Notes: a model not told the origin generated them from the sequence alone. 64,000 bases of DNA from Rhizobium sp. P32RR-XVIII (GCF_012641395.1 NZ_JABAIH010000003.1:496001-560000), one strand, 5' to 3'; counted from the stretch's first letter, positions 19,766 to 29,723 are shown. Made by a program: numbers and translations.

Positions 19766-19906
19766 ACGGTTCGCTACAACAACGTGGTCGCCGGGGCGAC
19801 AACCCCCAATAGCTCGGTCGGCGCACTCTCCCCCGTCACCTAGACGAGGAAGAGTGACATCCTTCCTTTGCGGATCAGGACATTCCAGCTTGCGAAAGAC
19901 GCGACC

Positions 19907-20860
19907 TTATTCCTTTTCGATAAAAGGAACGATGACGCCGATTGCCTGCTGGGGCTGTTCCTCCATAATCCAGTGACCGGAATTGGTTATGATAGCGCCC
20001 TGGACATTGCTGGCAACGGACGCGAGTTCGGACTGAATGGATGCCCCGAAGGAATGATCGCCGCCGATCGCCAGTACTGGCATGGGCAATTTGCCTAGCT
20101 TGGCAAACAGCTCCTTGTTGTCGTCCCCATCTTGCGTGAAAGCAGCGAATTGTCCGCTGAAGGCATTATGGATCGCCCCGGGGCGAGCATAGAGCTCCGC
20201 GTAGTGGTCGCGAGTCTGGTCGTCGATCGCAGCGGGGTTGGCCGACAACTCATTGTAGAAGCGATCAAGCAGAATACGCTCGCGACCCGCCACGAGGCGT
20301 TCGGTGTCGGGACCGCGGAAGTTGAAATGCCAGAGCTTGGGATTGGTCAGTTGCACATACCAGGTGCCGAGCCCAGGAAGCGGCGCGTCCATAACGACCC
20401 ATTTGGTGACACGGTCGGGATACTGGGCCGCGAGTGCGTAGCCAACCATGTTGCCGATGTCATGGGTGACTAGTGCAACCTTTTGAACCTTTAATTGGTC
20501 CAGAATGGCGGCAATGTCACGCGCTTGTGCCACCTTTTCGTATCCGGTTTCCGGGTGCGACGACAGGCCCATGCCGCGCAGATCGGGAATGATCACCGTA
20601 TGGTCCTTGACCAGGACCTCGGCCAGCGGCTCCCACATGTCGCCCGTGTCGCCGAAACCATGCAGCAGCAGAACGGCGGGCCCTTGACCGCCGATGCGGA
20701 CATATTGCGTGCCGCCGGTAACCGGCATCTGTTGCGCGGAGAAACTGGCGGGGAAGGGCTTGACCTCGGCAGCGGCCGGGGTGCTTGCGATCAGCGGCAC
20801 GACCAGCGCTCCCGCAGAAAGAACAAGACCAAGCGAGATCTGACGGAAAGAACGAGTCAC
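19907..20860 (-). CDS. Exported alpha/beta hydrolase, epoxide-hydrolase-like
   Basis: 317-aa protein with a Sec signal peptide (hydrophobic stretch to about residue 31, ending PAAA). Core motifs: oxyanion region LLLHGFGDTG, nucleophile elbow VTHDIGNMVG with Asp (D134) as nucleophile, and a C-terminal His in SGHWIMEEQP. An Asp nucleophile points to epoxide hydrolase or haloalkane-dehalogenase chemistry rather than an esterase. It starts at GTG after AAAGGA. A related hydrolase with a Tat signal is the next - strand gene upstream, with SDR remains between them. Confidence 0.88.
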   Translation of the reverse strand: MTRSFRQISLGLVLSAGALVVPLIASTPAAAEVKPFPASFSAQQMPVTGGTQYVRIGGQGPAVLLLHGFGDTGDMWEPLAEVLVKDHTVIIPDLRGMGLSSHPETGYEKVAQARDIAAILDQLKVQKVALVTHDIGNMVGYALAAQYPDRVTKWVVMDAPLPGLGTWYVQLTNPKLWHFNFRGPDTERLVAGRERILLDRFYNELSANPAAIDDQTRDHYAELYARPGAIHNAFSGQFAAFTQDGDDNKELFAKLGKLPMPVLAIGGDHSFGASIQSELASVASNVQGAIITNSGHWIMEEQPQQAIGVIVPFIEKE

Positions 20861-20892
20861 GGTGTGGTTCCTTTGTGCATTTTCTTTAAAAA

Positions 20893-21015
20893 ATTGACTA
20901 AATAGACGGAGCCACCGGCGGTGCTGCTGTCTGTCGCAGCGACGTCAGCACCTTCGGCGAACGAGCGGTTTCGAGGCCGATGCCGCTCGTGCCGCCGGTA
21001 AAGACGGTGTTTTAT
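20893..21015 (-). pseudogene. Remnant of a short-chain dehydrogenase gene
   Basis: On the - strand the sequence from about 21008 reads VFTGGTSGIGLETAR, the cofactor-binding N-terminus of an SDR. After a frame change it continues RSFAEGADVAATD and then runs quickly into stop codons. Everything else of an SDR is absent. It lies between two alpha/beta hydrolase genes and is too short to be functional. Confidence 0.65.
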
Positions 21016-21125
21016 TGTTGAGACGGACCGCGCAAATGGCGGAGGCATCCCGATGCCGGCAGCGGAGAAGGAAGTTCCTTCATTCCTTTACCTGATCAGA
21101 AAATGCCTCGCAGCCCGTGTGCCGT

Positions 21126-22136
21126 CTATTTTATAGACCCCCAGAATTTCTCGAGTTCGTCGCGGATGAATTGGGGTTTTTCCTCAAAAACCCAGTGACC
21201 GCATTCATCAATGACGCCGCCTTGAGCAGAGGTCGCAATTGCTTTTGCACTGTCAATACAATGCGATCCAAACGAACTGCTGCCTCCCCATGCCAACATT
21301 GGGACAGTAAGTTTCTTCTTCGTCAATTCGGCTGTCTGCGCGGCCATTTGCGGAATGTATCCATAATGGTTCAAGCTGGCTCGGAGATTCCCTGGCTGGC
21401 GCATCTGCATTACATAGCGTTGCACTTCAACTTCTGGAATTGCTGCCGGGTTGTATGCGAAGTCCCGGAAGAAATGCCGAAGATACTGCTCTTCACGACC
21501 TTCGACCAGAAATCGCGTTACGTCCATGTTCATGTGCATGCCAAGATGCCAGTAGGGAACCCGCGGGTCCACGTAACCTGGGAAACTCAGGCCGAAAAAC
21601 GGTGTTTCAATGGTCGACAAAGAAAGGGCTCGATCCGACGCCAAATAGGCGAGCGCAACGGAAGGCGGCCCTCCGAGATCATGACTCAGGATGTGAAATT
21701 TCTGCACGTTTTCCACATCCACCAATTCCATCATATCTCGTGCGATGGTTTCAGGTTCGTATCCGTCAAAGGGCTTGTCACTATCTGCATAGCCGCGAAG
21801 GTCAGGCGCGATGAACGTATATCTGTCAGCGAACGCCTCCATGATCGGAAGGAACTCCCGGTGGTTCTGCGGCCAACCATGCATGCATAAAACAACGGGA
21901 CCCGTTCCCACGGTCACATAATGCAGTCGCACGCCGTTGACAGGAGCTCTCTTGTGAACCAGATCCACCTTGTCGGCCGGCGGAATCGGTTGCGGGGTAG
22001 CAGTGGCCTGTGCTGTTTCAGCTGCATTTGAGGACCCCGCCTGAAATCCCATTGCGGCGGCCACAGTACCGGCACCCAGGAGCACATCCCTACGAGTGGT
22101 GCCTTCTTGTGAACTATTGTTATGGCCATCGTTCAT
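21126..22136 (-). CDS. Tat-exported alpha/beta hydrolase (epoxide-hydrolase-like)
   Basis: 336-aa protein. A twin-arginine signal TTRRDVLLG is at residues 13-21, followed by a hydrophobic stretch. Catalytic features are the HGWPQNHREF oxyanion loop (86-95), nucleophile D153 in SHDLGGPPS and a late His in CGHWVFEEKP. These fit epoxide hydrolases or dehalogenases acting in the periplasm. The start at 22136 has GGGG upstream; an ATG at 22214 lacks support and would bury the Tat motif. The long upstream gap contains palindromic site 4. Confidence 0.85.
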   Translation of the reverse strand: MNDGHNNSSQEGTTRRDVLLGAGTVAAAMGFQAGSSNAAETAQATATPQPIPPADKVDLVHKRAPVNGVRLHYVTVGTGPVVLCMHGWPQNHREFLPIMEAFADRYTFIAPDLRGYADSDKPFDGYEPETIARDMMELVDVENVQKFHILSHDLGGPPSVALAYLASDRALSLSTIETPFFGLSFPGYVDPRVPYWHLGMHMNMDVTRFLVEGREEQYLRHFFRDFAYNPAAIPEVEVQRYVMQMRQPGNLRASLNHYGYIPQMAAQTAELTKKKLTVPMLAWGGSSSFGSHCIDSAKAIATSAQGGVIDECGHWVFEEKPQFIRDELEKFWGSIK

Positions 22137-22796
22137 CTTTTCATCCCCGTTAGGCAGGCCTCTCGCCCGCGCTGGTTGACAGGGTCGTCGATCACACAGA
22201 CGACGAACACCCAATTCTGATGCCTTTGCGGCAGGACACTGTAGCCGCGCATCCTGCCTGCTCTCGCTGCTGCTGTTTCGCTAAAATCGGGATCGAAACA
22301 TACGGCATTCAGTGCGCTACACGGCGACCTTTGCGCGTCGGGATAGGCGGACGGCGGTAGTGGCAAACGATCTCTGTAGCGGCTGGCCTATGCGCATCCC
22401 ATCGCGCGTCTCGATGCCAACTCTCGCAGGCCTGCCCCCTCGTTATAGAGCGATCGTTCCATAATTAACGGGAGGCGTTGCTCCTCTGGCAGATGGTAGT
22501 GGTGGCGGAAAAACAGTGGGATAAAGGTACCGGCCAGTCCAGTTTGCGACAAGAGCTATTCCACTCAAAACAAAGACTATTTTGTACAAAACTACTGGAA
22601 ACTTTGTTCTCTCCGGCGCTTAGCGGCGGTGCCAGCAACACCGCGGTTCATCCGCAAATTATGCACTGGCGATGGCTTTGCGCTCGTGTGATGGTCACAG
22701 ATAAGCCGGGCTCCTATGCTGCGGCAAACAAAGAGGCCGACGCATCCGCCAGCAGATCTTTGGCAATTCGGCCGCGCAGAAGTTTGGAATCTCTAG
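22137..22796. other. 660-bp divergent intergenic region
   Basis: No convincing gene was found between the Tat hydrolase (-) and the GlxA-type regulator (+). It holds palindromic site 4 (22445-22462), and an AT-rich patch with the palindrome TTTTGTACAAAA (22580-22591) nested inside a wider AACAAAG/CTTTGTT inverted repeat (22568-22574, 22602-22608). Confidence 0.5.
22440..22462 (-). promoter_or_regulatory. Palindromic operator (site 4)
   Basis: ATAGAGCGATCGTTCCAT (22445-22462) has the same 8-2-8 layout as sites 1-3. On the - strand it is directly followed by TATAAC, a good -10 element for the hydrolase gene at 22136, though the matching -35 is weak. This parallels site 1, where TATAAC also abuts the palindrome. 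Confidence 0.55.
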
Positions 22797-23807
22797 ATGC
22801 CTGAGCAAACCTATAGCCTGAAACAGCTGGCACAAAGCCGCCGGCCGATCCGCATCGGTTTTTATCTCGTTCCCGACTTTCCCCTGATGACCTTCGCTGC
22901 CGCACTGGACTCGCTTCGCCAAGGCAACCGGCTGACAAAGAGAAAGGCATTCGAGTGGGTCGTGCTTTCGGCCGACGGTGCTCACGTGAAGTCGAGCAGC
23001 GGACTTGGCTTCGATGCCGATGCGCCGATCGCCCGGGCGCCACGATGTGACATCATCATCCTCTGCGCCGGGATCAATTATGCCGACGCGTACGACACCA
23101 ATGTCTTCGCCTGGCTGCGCCGAATTTATTCCGAAGGCTGCGTCCTCGGTGCGGTCAGCACCGCCGTGTTCTTCCTGGCAAAAGCCGGCCTGCTCGAGGG
23201 GCGTCGCTGCGCGGTCCACTGGGAATCGCTTGCAAGCTTCCGCAGCGAGTTTCCCAACTGCCTGGCCACCGATGACATTTTCGCCATCGATGGCCGCTTT
23301 CTCACATCATCTGGCGGCACCGTCACCCTCGACATGATGCTCTACCTTATCGCGGCCGTTGAAGGTCGCGAGCTTGCATCGTTGATCTCCGATCAGTTCA
23401 ACCATGCGCGCATCCGCAGGCAGGATGACGTGCAGCGCATGTCGCCTGAGGACAGATTCGGCATAAAGAATACCAAGCTGGCCTTCGTGATCCGACGCAT
23501 GGAAGGCAGTCTGGGCGAGCCGGTCGAGATTTCCGATCTTGCTGACAGTGTGGCGCTTTCGCTTCGACAGCTGGAGCGCCTGTTTCATTCCAATCTCGGG
23601 AAAAGCCCTTCAAAGTTTTACATTGAATTGCGAATGCAGCGTGCGCGCGAGCTGCTTGTCTACACGGAACTGGCAATCAGCCAAATCGCCGAAATCTGCG
23701 GATATCAGTCTGCCTCTCATTTCAGCCGGTTCTATCGCGAGCGGTTTCGCGAAAGTCCCGCGGCGACCAGAAAGGAAGAGAAACGGCGGGAGATGCTCGG
23801 AGCCTGA
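22797..23807 (+). CDS. GlxA-type AraC-family regulator with DJ-1/PfpI domain
   Basis: 336-aa regulator. Residues about 20-190 form a DJ-1/PfpI-like (class I amidotransferase fold) sensor, with IGFYLVPDFPLMTFAAALD and the AVSTAVFFLAKAGLLEGRRC nucleophile-elbow region. The usual Cys in AxCTG is replaced by Ser-Thr here, so it is a sensor and not an enzyme. The C-terminal AraC HTH pair is at about 225-325 (LADSVALSLRQLERLFHSNL, ISQIAEICGYQSASHFSRFY). GlxA-type regulators often control quaternary-amine or amino-acid catabolism. It precedes the peptide-type importer operon and may control it. Confidence 0.88.
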   Translation: MPEQTYSLKQLAQSRRPIRIGFYLVPDFPLMTFAAALDSLRQGNRLTKRKAFEWVVLSADGAHVKSSSGLGFDADAPIARAPRCDIIILCAGINYADAYDTNVFAWLRRIYSEGCVLGAVSTAVFFLAKAGLLEGRRCAVHWESLASFRSEFPNCLATDDIFAIDGRFLTSSGGTVTLDMMLYLIAAVEGRELASLISDQFNHARIRRQDDVQRMSPEDRFGIKNTKLAFVIRRMEGSLGEPVEISDLADSVALSLRQLERLFHSNLGKSPSKFYIELRMQRARELLVYTELAISQIAEICGYQSASHFSRFYRERFRESPAATRKEEKRREMLGA

Positions 23808-23999
23808 ACAATGTCGATTCGCGCACAAAGGATGTCGAGTCGATGCATATGACAGAGGTTCGTGCCGTTTTACTTTTCCAAAAGACGGAACGGCTGACGG
23901 ACACAAAGTCCGCTGTGACCGCGCCCGGTGAAGCAATCACCGATCCGGTCCCACCAATAAAAATTGGAACAGTTATGCACGAACTAGGAGACCACTAAC

Positions 24000-25670
24000 T
24001 TGGATAAGAAGCAGCATTCCTACATTCCCACGCTCGTAGACCAGATGTCGAACGGCTCGATCGGCCGCCGCGAATTTCTCCGCAAGGCCACTCTTCTCGG
24101 CGTTTCCGCGGGTGCAGCCTACGCCCTGGCAGGCGTCCCGATGTCCGATACCGCGGCGAAAGCTGACGATATGCCGAAGGGCGGCAACCTGCGCATCGGC
24201 ATGCGCTGCATGGAAATCAAAGACCCTCATCTCGCCGACTTTGCAGAGAAGTCGAACGTTATTCGTCAGGTCTGCGAATATCTGACATTTACCGACCGCA
24301 ACAACATCACCCATCCTCATCTCCTCGAAAAGTGGGAAGTCAGCGACGACCTGAAGACCTGGACGCTGCATGTCCGGAAGGACGTCAAATGGCGCAAAGG
24401 CAAGCCTCTGACGGCTGACGACGTTATCTGGAACCTGAAGCGCGTGTGTGATCCCGCGATCGGCTCCTCGATGCTTGGCCTCTTTACCGGCTATCTCGTC
24501 CAGGAATACGAAACGGGCGAAAAGGATGAGAAGGGCAATCCGAAGAAGTCGAGCAAGCTCTGGGCGGACAACGCCATCGAGAAGGTTGACGACTACACCG
24601 TTCGTCTCAACTGTTCCACGCCGCAGATCGCGGTCCCCGAGCATCTCTATCATTACCCGATGGCTATTATCGACCCGGCTGAAAACGGAACCTTCGGCCC
24701 GGATGCCAACGGCACAGGCCCGTTCACTCTGACGGAATATGTTGTCGGCAAGGGCGCGAAATACAAAGCCCGCACGGATTATTGGGGCACGGGTCCCTAT
24801 CTTGAAACCTTCGAATATGTTGACCTTGGCGACAACCCGGGCGCCGGTATCGCGGCGATCGCCTCCAAGCAGGTCGATGGCCTGTCAGAAGCCGACGCCG
24901 TCCAGATCAATTCGATGCAAAACTTCCCGCATGTCACGGTCTATAAGGTCGAAACGACCCAGACTGTCGTAGCCCGCATGCATCCGGAAATCGAGCAGTT
25001 CAAGGACAAGCGCGTGCGCCAGGCAATGCGTTATGCGATTGATCGTAACAAGGTCATCCAGACTGCGCTTCTGGGCGCCGGCATTCCGGCCGAAGATCAC
25101 CACGTTGCCCCGTCGCATCCCGAATATGCAGCTCTTCCCAAATATCCGCGGGACATCGAAAAGGCAAAGAAGCTGCTTGCTGATGCTGGTTACCCGGACG
25201 GCTTCGAGTTTGACATGGTCACTCGTCCGGACCCGATCTGGGAGCTCAATACGGCGCAGGTGCTTGCCGAGCAGTTCAAGGACATCGGAGTCAAGATCAA
25301 TATCAAGGCGCTTCCAAGCGCCCAGTATTGGGAAGTCTGGACGACCGCTCCCTTCAGCTTGACGGCCTGGGGCCATCGCCCGCTGGCGATCATGACCCTG
25401 GCGCTTGCTTATCGCTCCAACGCGGCCTGGAACGAGTCGAATTATTCCAATCCGGAGTTCGACAAGCTGCTCACGGAAGCAGAAGGCATCCTGGATCCGA
25501 AGGAGCGCAGCAAGGTCATGGCGAAGATCGAGGCGATCATGCAGGACGACGGTCCGATCGTTCAGCCCTTCTGGCGCGTCTTCTCGACGGTCATGGACAA
25601 GAAGGTCAAGGGCTTCGAGCTGCACCCTTCGCAGTACATCTTCGCGCATCAGTACGCGATCTCGGCGTAA
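24000..25670 (+). CDS. Peptide/nickel-type ABC transporter substrate-binding protein (family 5)
   Basis: 556-aa periplasmic binding protein. A Tat-type signal GRREFLRKA is at residues 22-30, followed by a hydrophobic stretch ending before KADDMPKGG. Family-5 blocks include LLEKWEVSDDLKTWTLHVRKDVKW and the DRNKVIQTALLGAGIPAEDH region. It starts with TTG, supported by AGGAG 10 bases upstream and the in-phase Tat motif. It captures an oligopeptide-like or other amphipathic solute for the permeases that follow. The Tat signal suggests folding before export. Confidence 0.93.
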   Translation: MDKKQHSYIPTLVDQMSNGSIGRREFLRKATLLGVSAGAAYALAGVPMSDTAAKADDMPKGGNLRIGMRCMEIKDPHLADFAEKSNVIRQVCEYLTFTDRNNITHPHLLEKWEVSDDLKTWTLHVRKDVKWRKGKPLTADDVIWNLKRVCDPAIGSSMLGLFTGYLVQEYETGEKDEKGNPKKSSKLWADNAIEKVDDYTVRLNCSTPQIAVPEHLYHYPMAIIDPAENGTFGPDANGTGPFTLTEYVVGKGAKYKARTDYWGTGPYLETFEYVDLGDNPGAGIAAIASKQVDGLSEADAVQINSMQNFPHVTVYKVETTQTVVARMHPEIEQFKDKRVRQAMRYAIDRNKVIQTALLGAGIPAEDHHVAPSHPEYAALPKYPRDIEKAKKLLADAGYPDGFEFDMVTRPDPIWELNTAQVLAEQFKDIGVKINIKALPSAQYWEVWTTAPFSLTAWGHRPLAIMTLALAYRSNAAWNESNYSNPEFDKLLTEAEGILDPKERSKVMAKIEAIMQDDGPIVQPFWRVFSTVMDKKVKGFELHPSQYIFAHQYAISA

Positions 25671-25681
25671 TCTCCCAGCCG

Positions 25682-25711
25682 GCGCCCGGCCGCGTTCGCG
25701 TGGTCGGGTGC
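25682..25711 (+). other. Stable hairpin between binding-protein and permease genes
   Basis: A 13-bp GC-rich stem (three pairs are G-T) closed by a TTCG tetraloop lies 12 bp after the binding-protein stop. There is no T-run. Such structures often protect the binding-protein mRNA from 3' decay and set a high binding-protein to permease ratio. Confidence 0.55.
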
Positions 25712-25740
25712 TGTGCCTAGACATTCGGATTCCTCCGGCT

Positions 25741-26754
25741 ATGGCGAAATTCCTCCTTAAACGACTGGTGATGATGTTGGTGACGATGCTCTGTGCGTCG
25801 TTTCTCGTCTTCGCCGTCTGTGAATTCACTCCAGGCAGCGTCGCGCGCAAATCGCTCGGTCCTTTCGCGACCCAGCAGCAGGTCGACCTTCTTACCGAAA
25901 AATTGAAGGCAAATGATCCTTTGCCGGTGCGCTACGCACGCTGGCTTGGCGTACTGGTCGGCGCCATCCCGGATCCGCTGCAGGATCCGAGCACCGGTTT
26001 GAACTTCAAGGATTCCCGCGGCGCGCAGTATTTCGGCAATTTCGGCTATTCGACGCTGAACAAGCTGCCGGTCAACGACGTGATCTGGGACCGCCTCGGA
26101 AATACCGCTATCCTCGCTGGACTGGCATTTCTGCTGATCGTGCCGCTGTCGATCATCTTCGGCATCCTCTCAGGGCTGAAGGAGGGCGGCGCGCTCGACC
26201 GGACACTGTCAGTCATCTGCATCACGTTCACGTCCATTCCCGAATTCGCGTCAGGCGTCTTCCTGGTCACTCTCTTCGTGATCCTCTGGCCGGTTCTTCC
26301 CGGCACCAGTCCCCTGAACAACGATGGCGGTTGGGCCGTTCCCTATCAGTTCGTGCTGCCTGTCGCGGTCCTCGTCATCTACGACTTCGGCTATGTGGCC
26401 CGCATGATCCGCGTCTCGATGATCGGCGTTATGGAGCGGCCTTATATCAGGACCGCGGTCCTGAAGGGCATGAGTACCCGCCGCATGGTGCTCGGGCACG
26501 CGCTTCGCAACGCGATGATCGCGCCGTTCACCGTGCTTCTGCTGCAGATCAACTTTCTGATCAGCGGTGTCGTCGTCACAGAGCTCGTCTTCGCCTATCC
26601 CGGCTTCGGCCGCCTCATCCTCGATGCGAGCCTCTTCGGCGACATCGCGACCCTCGAGGCCGCCACGCTGATCACCGTTGCTATCGCCGTCATCACGCAG
26701 CTCCTCGGCGACCTTGGCTACATGCTGCTCGATCCACGTATCCGGGTGAGATAG
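25741..26754 (+). CDS. DppB-type ABC transporter permease
   Basis: 337-aa inner-membrane permease. The N-terminal helix (MAKFLLKRLVMMLVTMLCASFLVF) and the ARKSLGP-type loop are typical, followed by a periplasmic segment of about 70 residues and five more helices. The coupling motif lies near RTAVLKGMSTRRMVLGHALRN. The start at 25741 is chosen because it aligns with the DppB N-terminus; further-upstream in-frame codons overlap the preceding gene. It pairs with the next gene. Confidence 0.92.
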   Translation: MAKFLLKRLVMMLVTMLCASFLVFAVCEFTPGSVARKSLGPFATQQQVDLLTEKLKANDPLPVRYARWLGVLVGAIPDPLQDPSTGLNFKDSRGAQYFGNFGYSTLNKLPVNDVIWDRLGNTAILAGLAFLLIVPLSIIFGILSGLKEGGALDRTLSVICITFTSIPEFASGVFLVTLFVILWPVLPGTSPLNNDGGWAVPYQFVLPVAVLVIYDFGYVARMIRVSMIGVMERPYIRTAVLKGMSTRRMVLGHALRNAMIAPFTVLLLQINFLISGVVVTELVFAYPGFGRLILDASLFGDIATLEAATLITVAIAVITQLLGDLGYMLLDPRIRVR

Positions 26755-26757
26755 ATT

Positions 26758-27633
26758 ATGGCTGTTCAAGACAATATTGCGGAAGCCGTAGTTGCACCGC
26801 CGAAACGCGCCGCTCGCCCCAACTGGATGCGCATTTTCCATTCGCGCACCGCAGTCGTTGGCCTTTCGCTCGTCCTGTTCTGGGTCTTGGCGGCCCTGCT
26901 TGCGCCCATCCTTCCGCTCCCGTCGCCGACGGACTCGGACGTCATGGCAATGGCCAATCCTTATCCGTCCGCCGCGCATTGGCTGGGCACGGATGTCTTG
27001 GGCCGCGACGTGCTTTCACGTCTCATCTTCGGCGCCCGCACGGTCCTATCCGTCGCACCACTGTCGGTCGCCGTCGCCATGGTCGTCGGCATCACGATGG
27101 GCATGGTCGCCGGCTACTATGGCGGTTGGATCGACGTGCTGATCAGCCGCTTCTCGGACATCATCCTGGCATTTCCGGTTCTGGTCATTTACGTCATTCT
27201 GATCGCCAATATCGGTCCGTCCGTGCTCAATATCGTCATAGCGACGACAATCGCCTCAGCGCCGGGAATCGGCCGTATTACACGCGGACTGGTGCTCGGA
27301 CTGAAGGAGCAGGAATACGTCGCGGCGGCAAAGTTAAGGGCCGAGAGCACGCTCTACATCATGATCGTCGAGCTGCTGCCGAATTGCCGTAGCCTGCTCA
27401 TCGTCGATGCCTGCCTGCGCATTGGATACACTATCATCACGATCGGTATCCTCGGCTTCCTCGGCCTCGGCCTGCCGCCACCGAACCCGGATTGGGGCGG
27501 CATGGTGAAGGAGAGCGTGACGGTTCTCAATGTCTGGCCGCACATGTCCCTCATCCCGTCGTTTGCGCTCGTGACCCTGGTTCTCGGCTTCAACCTGCTG
27601 GCCGACGGTATGCGTGAGGCATGGAAGCCATGA
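26758..27633 (+). CDS. DppC-type ABC transporter permease
   Basis: 291-aa inner-membrane permease, with a cytoplasmic N-tail, first helix (VVGLSLVLFWVLAALLAPIL), the HWLGTDVLGRDVLSRLIFGAR block diagnostic for DppC/OppC, and a coupling loop around GLKEQEYVAAAKLRAES. It starts 3 bp after the DppB-type gene and completes the channel. Confidence 0.94.
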   Translation: MAVQDNIAEAVVAPPKRAARPNWMRIFHSRTAVVGLSLVLFWVLAALLAPILPLPSPTDSDVMAMANPYPSAAHWLGTDVLGRDVLSRLIFGARTVLSVAPLSVAVAMVVGITMGMVAGYYGGWIDVLISRFSDIILAFPVLVIYVILIANIGPSVLNIVIATTIASAPGIGRITRGLVLGLKEQEYVAAAKLRAESTLYIMIVELLPNCRSLLIVDACLRIGYTIITIGILGFLGLGLPPPNPDWGGMVKESVTVLNVWPHMSLIPSFALVTLVLGFNLLADGMREAWKP

Positions 27634-27665
27634 ATGTTATAGCGTCAAATCGTCAAGGAGCGGCC

Positions 27666-29720
27666 ATGTCCGTCACGCCTATGATCGACCGTGCGCCTGT
27701 TCTCGACATCAAGAACCTGCGGATCGAGTTCCGCGGTAAGGCCGAGACGGTGGTCGCCATTCCGGATTTGTCTTTCAGTGTCAAGGCGGGTGAGAGCTAT
27801 GGCCTGGTCGGCGAGTCGGGCTGCGGAAAGAGCACGACGGCCATGGCGATCATGGGCTATCTCGGCAACACGGGCGTGATCGCCAACGGCAGCATCCGCT
27901 TCAACGGCAAGGAGCTCGTCGGCGCATCGGCTAAGGAATTGCGGTCGATCCGGGGACGGCAGATCGCCATGGTCTATCAGGATCCGATGAGCGCGCTCAA
28001 CCCCGTGAAGACGATCGGCGCACAGCTTGCCGAAGTGCCCCTCCTTCACCTTGGAGCGACCAAGCAGGAAGCGATGGCGATGGCGGAAGCCATGCTGGGC
28101 GACGTGCGCCTGCCCGACCCCGGCGATATGCTGAAGCGTTACCCGCACCAGCTTTCGGGCGGCCAGCAGCAGCGTGTGGTCATTGCCATGGCGTTGCTCG
28201 CCAAGCCATCCCTGCTGTTGCTCGACGAGCCCACGACCGGGCTTGATGTGACCGTCGAAGCAGCCGTGATCGATCTCATCGCCGAACTGAGACAGCGCTA
28301 TTCGACGAGCCTCCTGTTCATCTCGCACAATCTCGGTCTCATTGCCGAGAGCTGTGATCGCCTTGGGATCATGTATTCAGGCGAAATGGTTGAAGAGGGG
28401 ACGACCGGCGAGGTCTTTCGTCGGCCGAAGCATCCTTATACGCGCGGCCTGATCGATTGCATTCCCGATATCACTGGCGACAAGCGCAGCCGCACCCTCG
28501 CTGCCATTCCCGGTCATATTCCTCTGCCGTCCGAACGGCCGGAAGGCTGTCTTTTTGCGCCGCGCTGCGCAAGCTTCGCCGCAGGTCTCTGCGATCGGCC
28601 CGGCCTTGCCCTCGAGCCGGCGGCTGAGGATCACCTGGTCCGTTGCGCACGGTGGCAGGAGCTTTCCGACCCTGTGCAAACCTTGGCGCCGGCCGCGTCC
28701 GATCTCCGACCGAAAGCAACCGCGATCTCGCTGTCCGACGTCAGCAAGGTCTATCCGATCGGCTATCAGAAGACAGTCAAGGCCAATGAGTCAGTTTCCT
28801 TCGAGGCCGGGAAAGCTGAGATCGTTGCATTGGTCGGCGAATCCGGCTGCGGCAAGTCCACGCTCGCCCGCATCGTGACCGGTCTCGACCGGGCGACATC
28901 GGGCGAGATCCGCATGGCCGGCGAAAACATCGCCGAGCTGCAGGCGCGCGATCGGCCCCGGCCGTTGCTGCAGCAGATTCAGATGATTTTCCAGAACCCT
29001 GACAGCACGCTCAATCCCTCCCATTCGGCTGCGTTCTCCATTCGCCGTTCGATCAAGAAATTCGGCATCCGCAAGGGGAAGGCGGAAATCGAGCAACGTG
29101 TTCGCGAGCTCCTGGAAATGGTGCGCCTGTCACCGGCAGTCGCTGACCGAAAGCCCAACCAGCTCTCCGGCGGGCAAAAGCAGCGCATTGCAATCGCGCG
29201 AGCGTTTGCCGCGGATCCGTCGCTGATCGTCGCCGACGAACCCGTTTCGGCACTGGACGTTTCGGTGCAGGCAGCTGTCGTAACCCTTTTGCTTGATATC
29301 CAGCATGACAAGCACGCCACGATGCTGTTCATCAGCCATGACCTCGCCCTCGTGCGCCACGTCGCCGACAAGGTCGTCGTCATGTATCTGGGCAAGATCA
29401 TGGAACAGGGCAGGGTGGAGGAAGTCTTCGGTGAAGGGGCGCATCCCTACACGGAAGCTCTGCTGTCGGCGATCCGCAGTCCGCATCCGGACGAGGCGCC
29501 GCGGGAACGGATTCGCCTGACTGGCGAGACTCCAAGCCCGGTGAACGTGCCGGCTGGCTGCCGGTTCTCCACGCGGTGTCATCGCAAAGTTGGAACCATT
29601 TGCGACACCGTACCCCCGCCGGTTCGAAGGATGTCCGAAACGCACGAAATCGCCTGCCATATTGAGGCAGCCGAGCTCGCAGCACGTCCATCAGTTCTTG
29701 CACCGGTCGGGAAGGCCTAA
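27666..29720 (+). CDS. Fused DppD-DppF-type ABC ATPase
   Basis: 684-aa protein with two complete ATPase domains. The first has Walker [10 protein letters not shown] at 49-57, signature [15 protein letters not shown] and Walker [13 protein letters not shown]. The second has GESGCGKST at about 391-399, [15 protein letters not shown] and [12 protein letters not shown]. Each ends with the Cys-containing oligopeptide-ABC C-terminal segment ([19 protein letters not shown]). It energises the preceding importer. The start at 27666 has AAGGAG 5 bases upstream; earlier ATGs at 27621 and 27630 overlap the permease and lack such a site. Confidence 0.94.
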   Translation: MSVTPMIDRAPVLDIKNLRIEFRGKAETVVAIPDLSFSVKAGESYGLVGESGCGKSTTAMAIMGYLGNTGVIANGSIRFNGKELVGASAKELRSIRGRQIAMVYQDPMSALNPVKTIGAQLAEVPLLHLGATKQEAMAMAEAMLGDVRLPDPGDMLKRYPHQLSGGQQQRVVIAMALLAKPSLLLLDEPTTGLDVTVEAAVIDLIAELRQRYSTSLLFISHNLGLIAESCDRLGIMYSGEMVEEGTTGEVFRRPKHPYTRGLIDCIPDITGDKRSRTLAAIPGHIPLPSERPEGCLFAPRCASFAAGLCDRPGLALEPAAEDHLVRCARWQELSDPVQTLAPAASDLRPKATAISLSDVSKVYPIGYQKTVKANESVSFEAGKAEIVALVGESGCGKSTLARIVTGLDRATSGEIRMAGENIAELQARDRPRPLLQQIQMIFQNPDSTLNPSHSAAFSIRRSIKKFGIRKGKAEIEQRVRELLEMVRLSPAVADRKPNQLSGGQKQRIAIARAFAADPSLIVADEPVSALDVSVQAAVVTLLLDIQHDKHATMLFISHDLALVRHVADKVVVMYLGKIMEQGRVEEVFGEGAHPYTEALLSAIRSPHPDEAPRERIRLTGETPSPVNVPAGCRFSTRCHRKVGTICDTVPPPVRRMSETHEIACHIEAAELAARPSVLAPVGKA

Positions 29721-29723
29721 CCG

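Noticed and set aside
22478..22804. A 108-residue + strand frame in the gap before the GlxA-type regulator.
   Set aside because: No family similarity, no ribosome site and mixed codon use; it also overlaps the regulator start.
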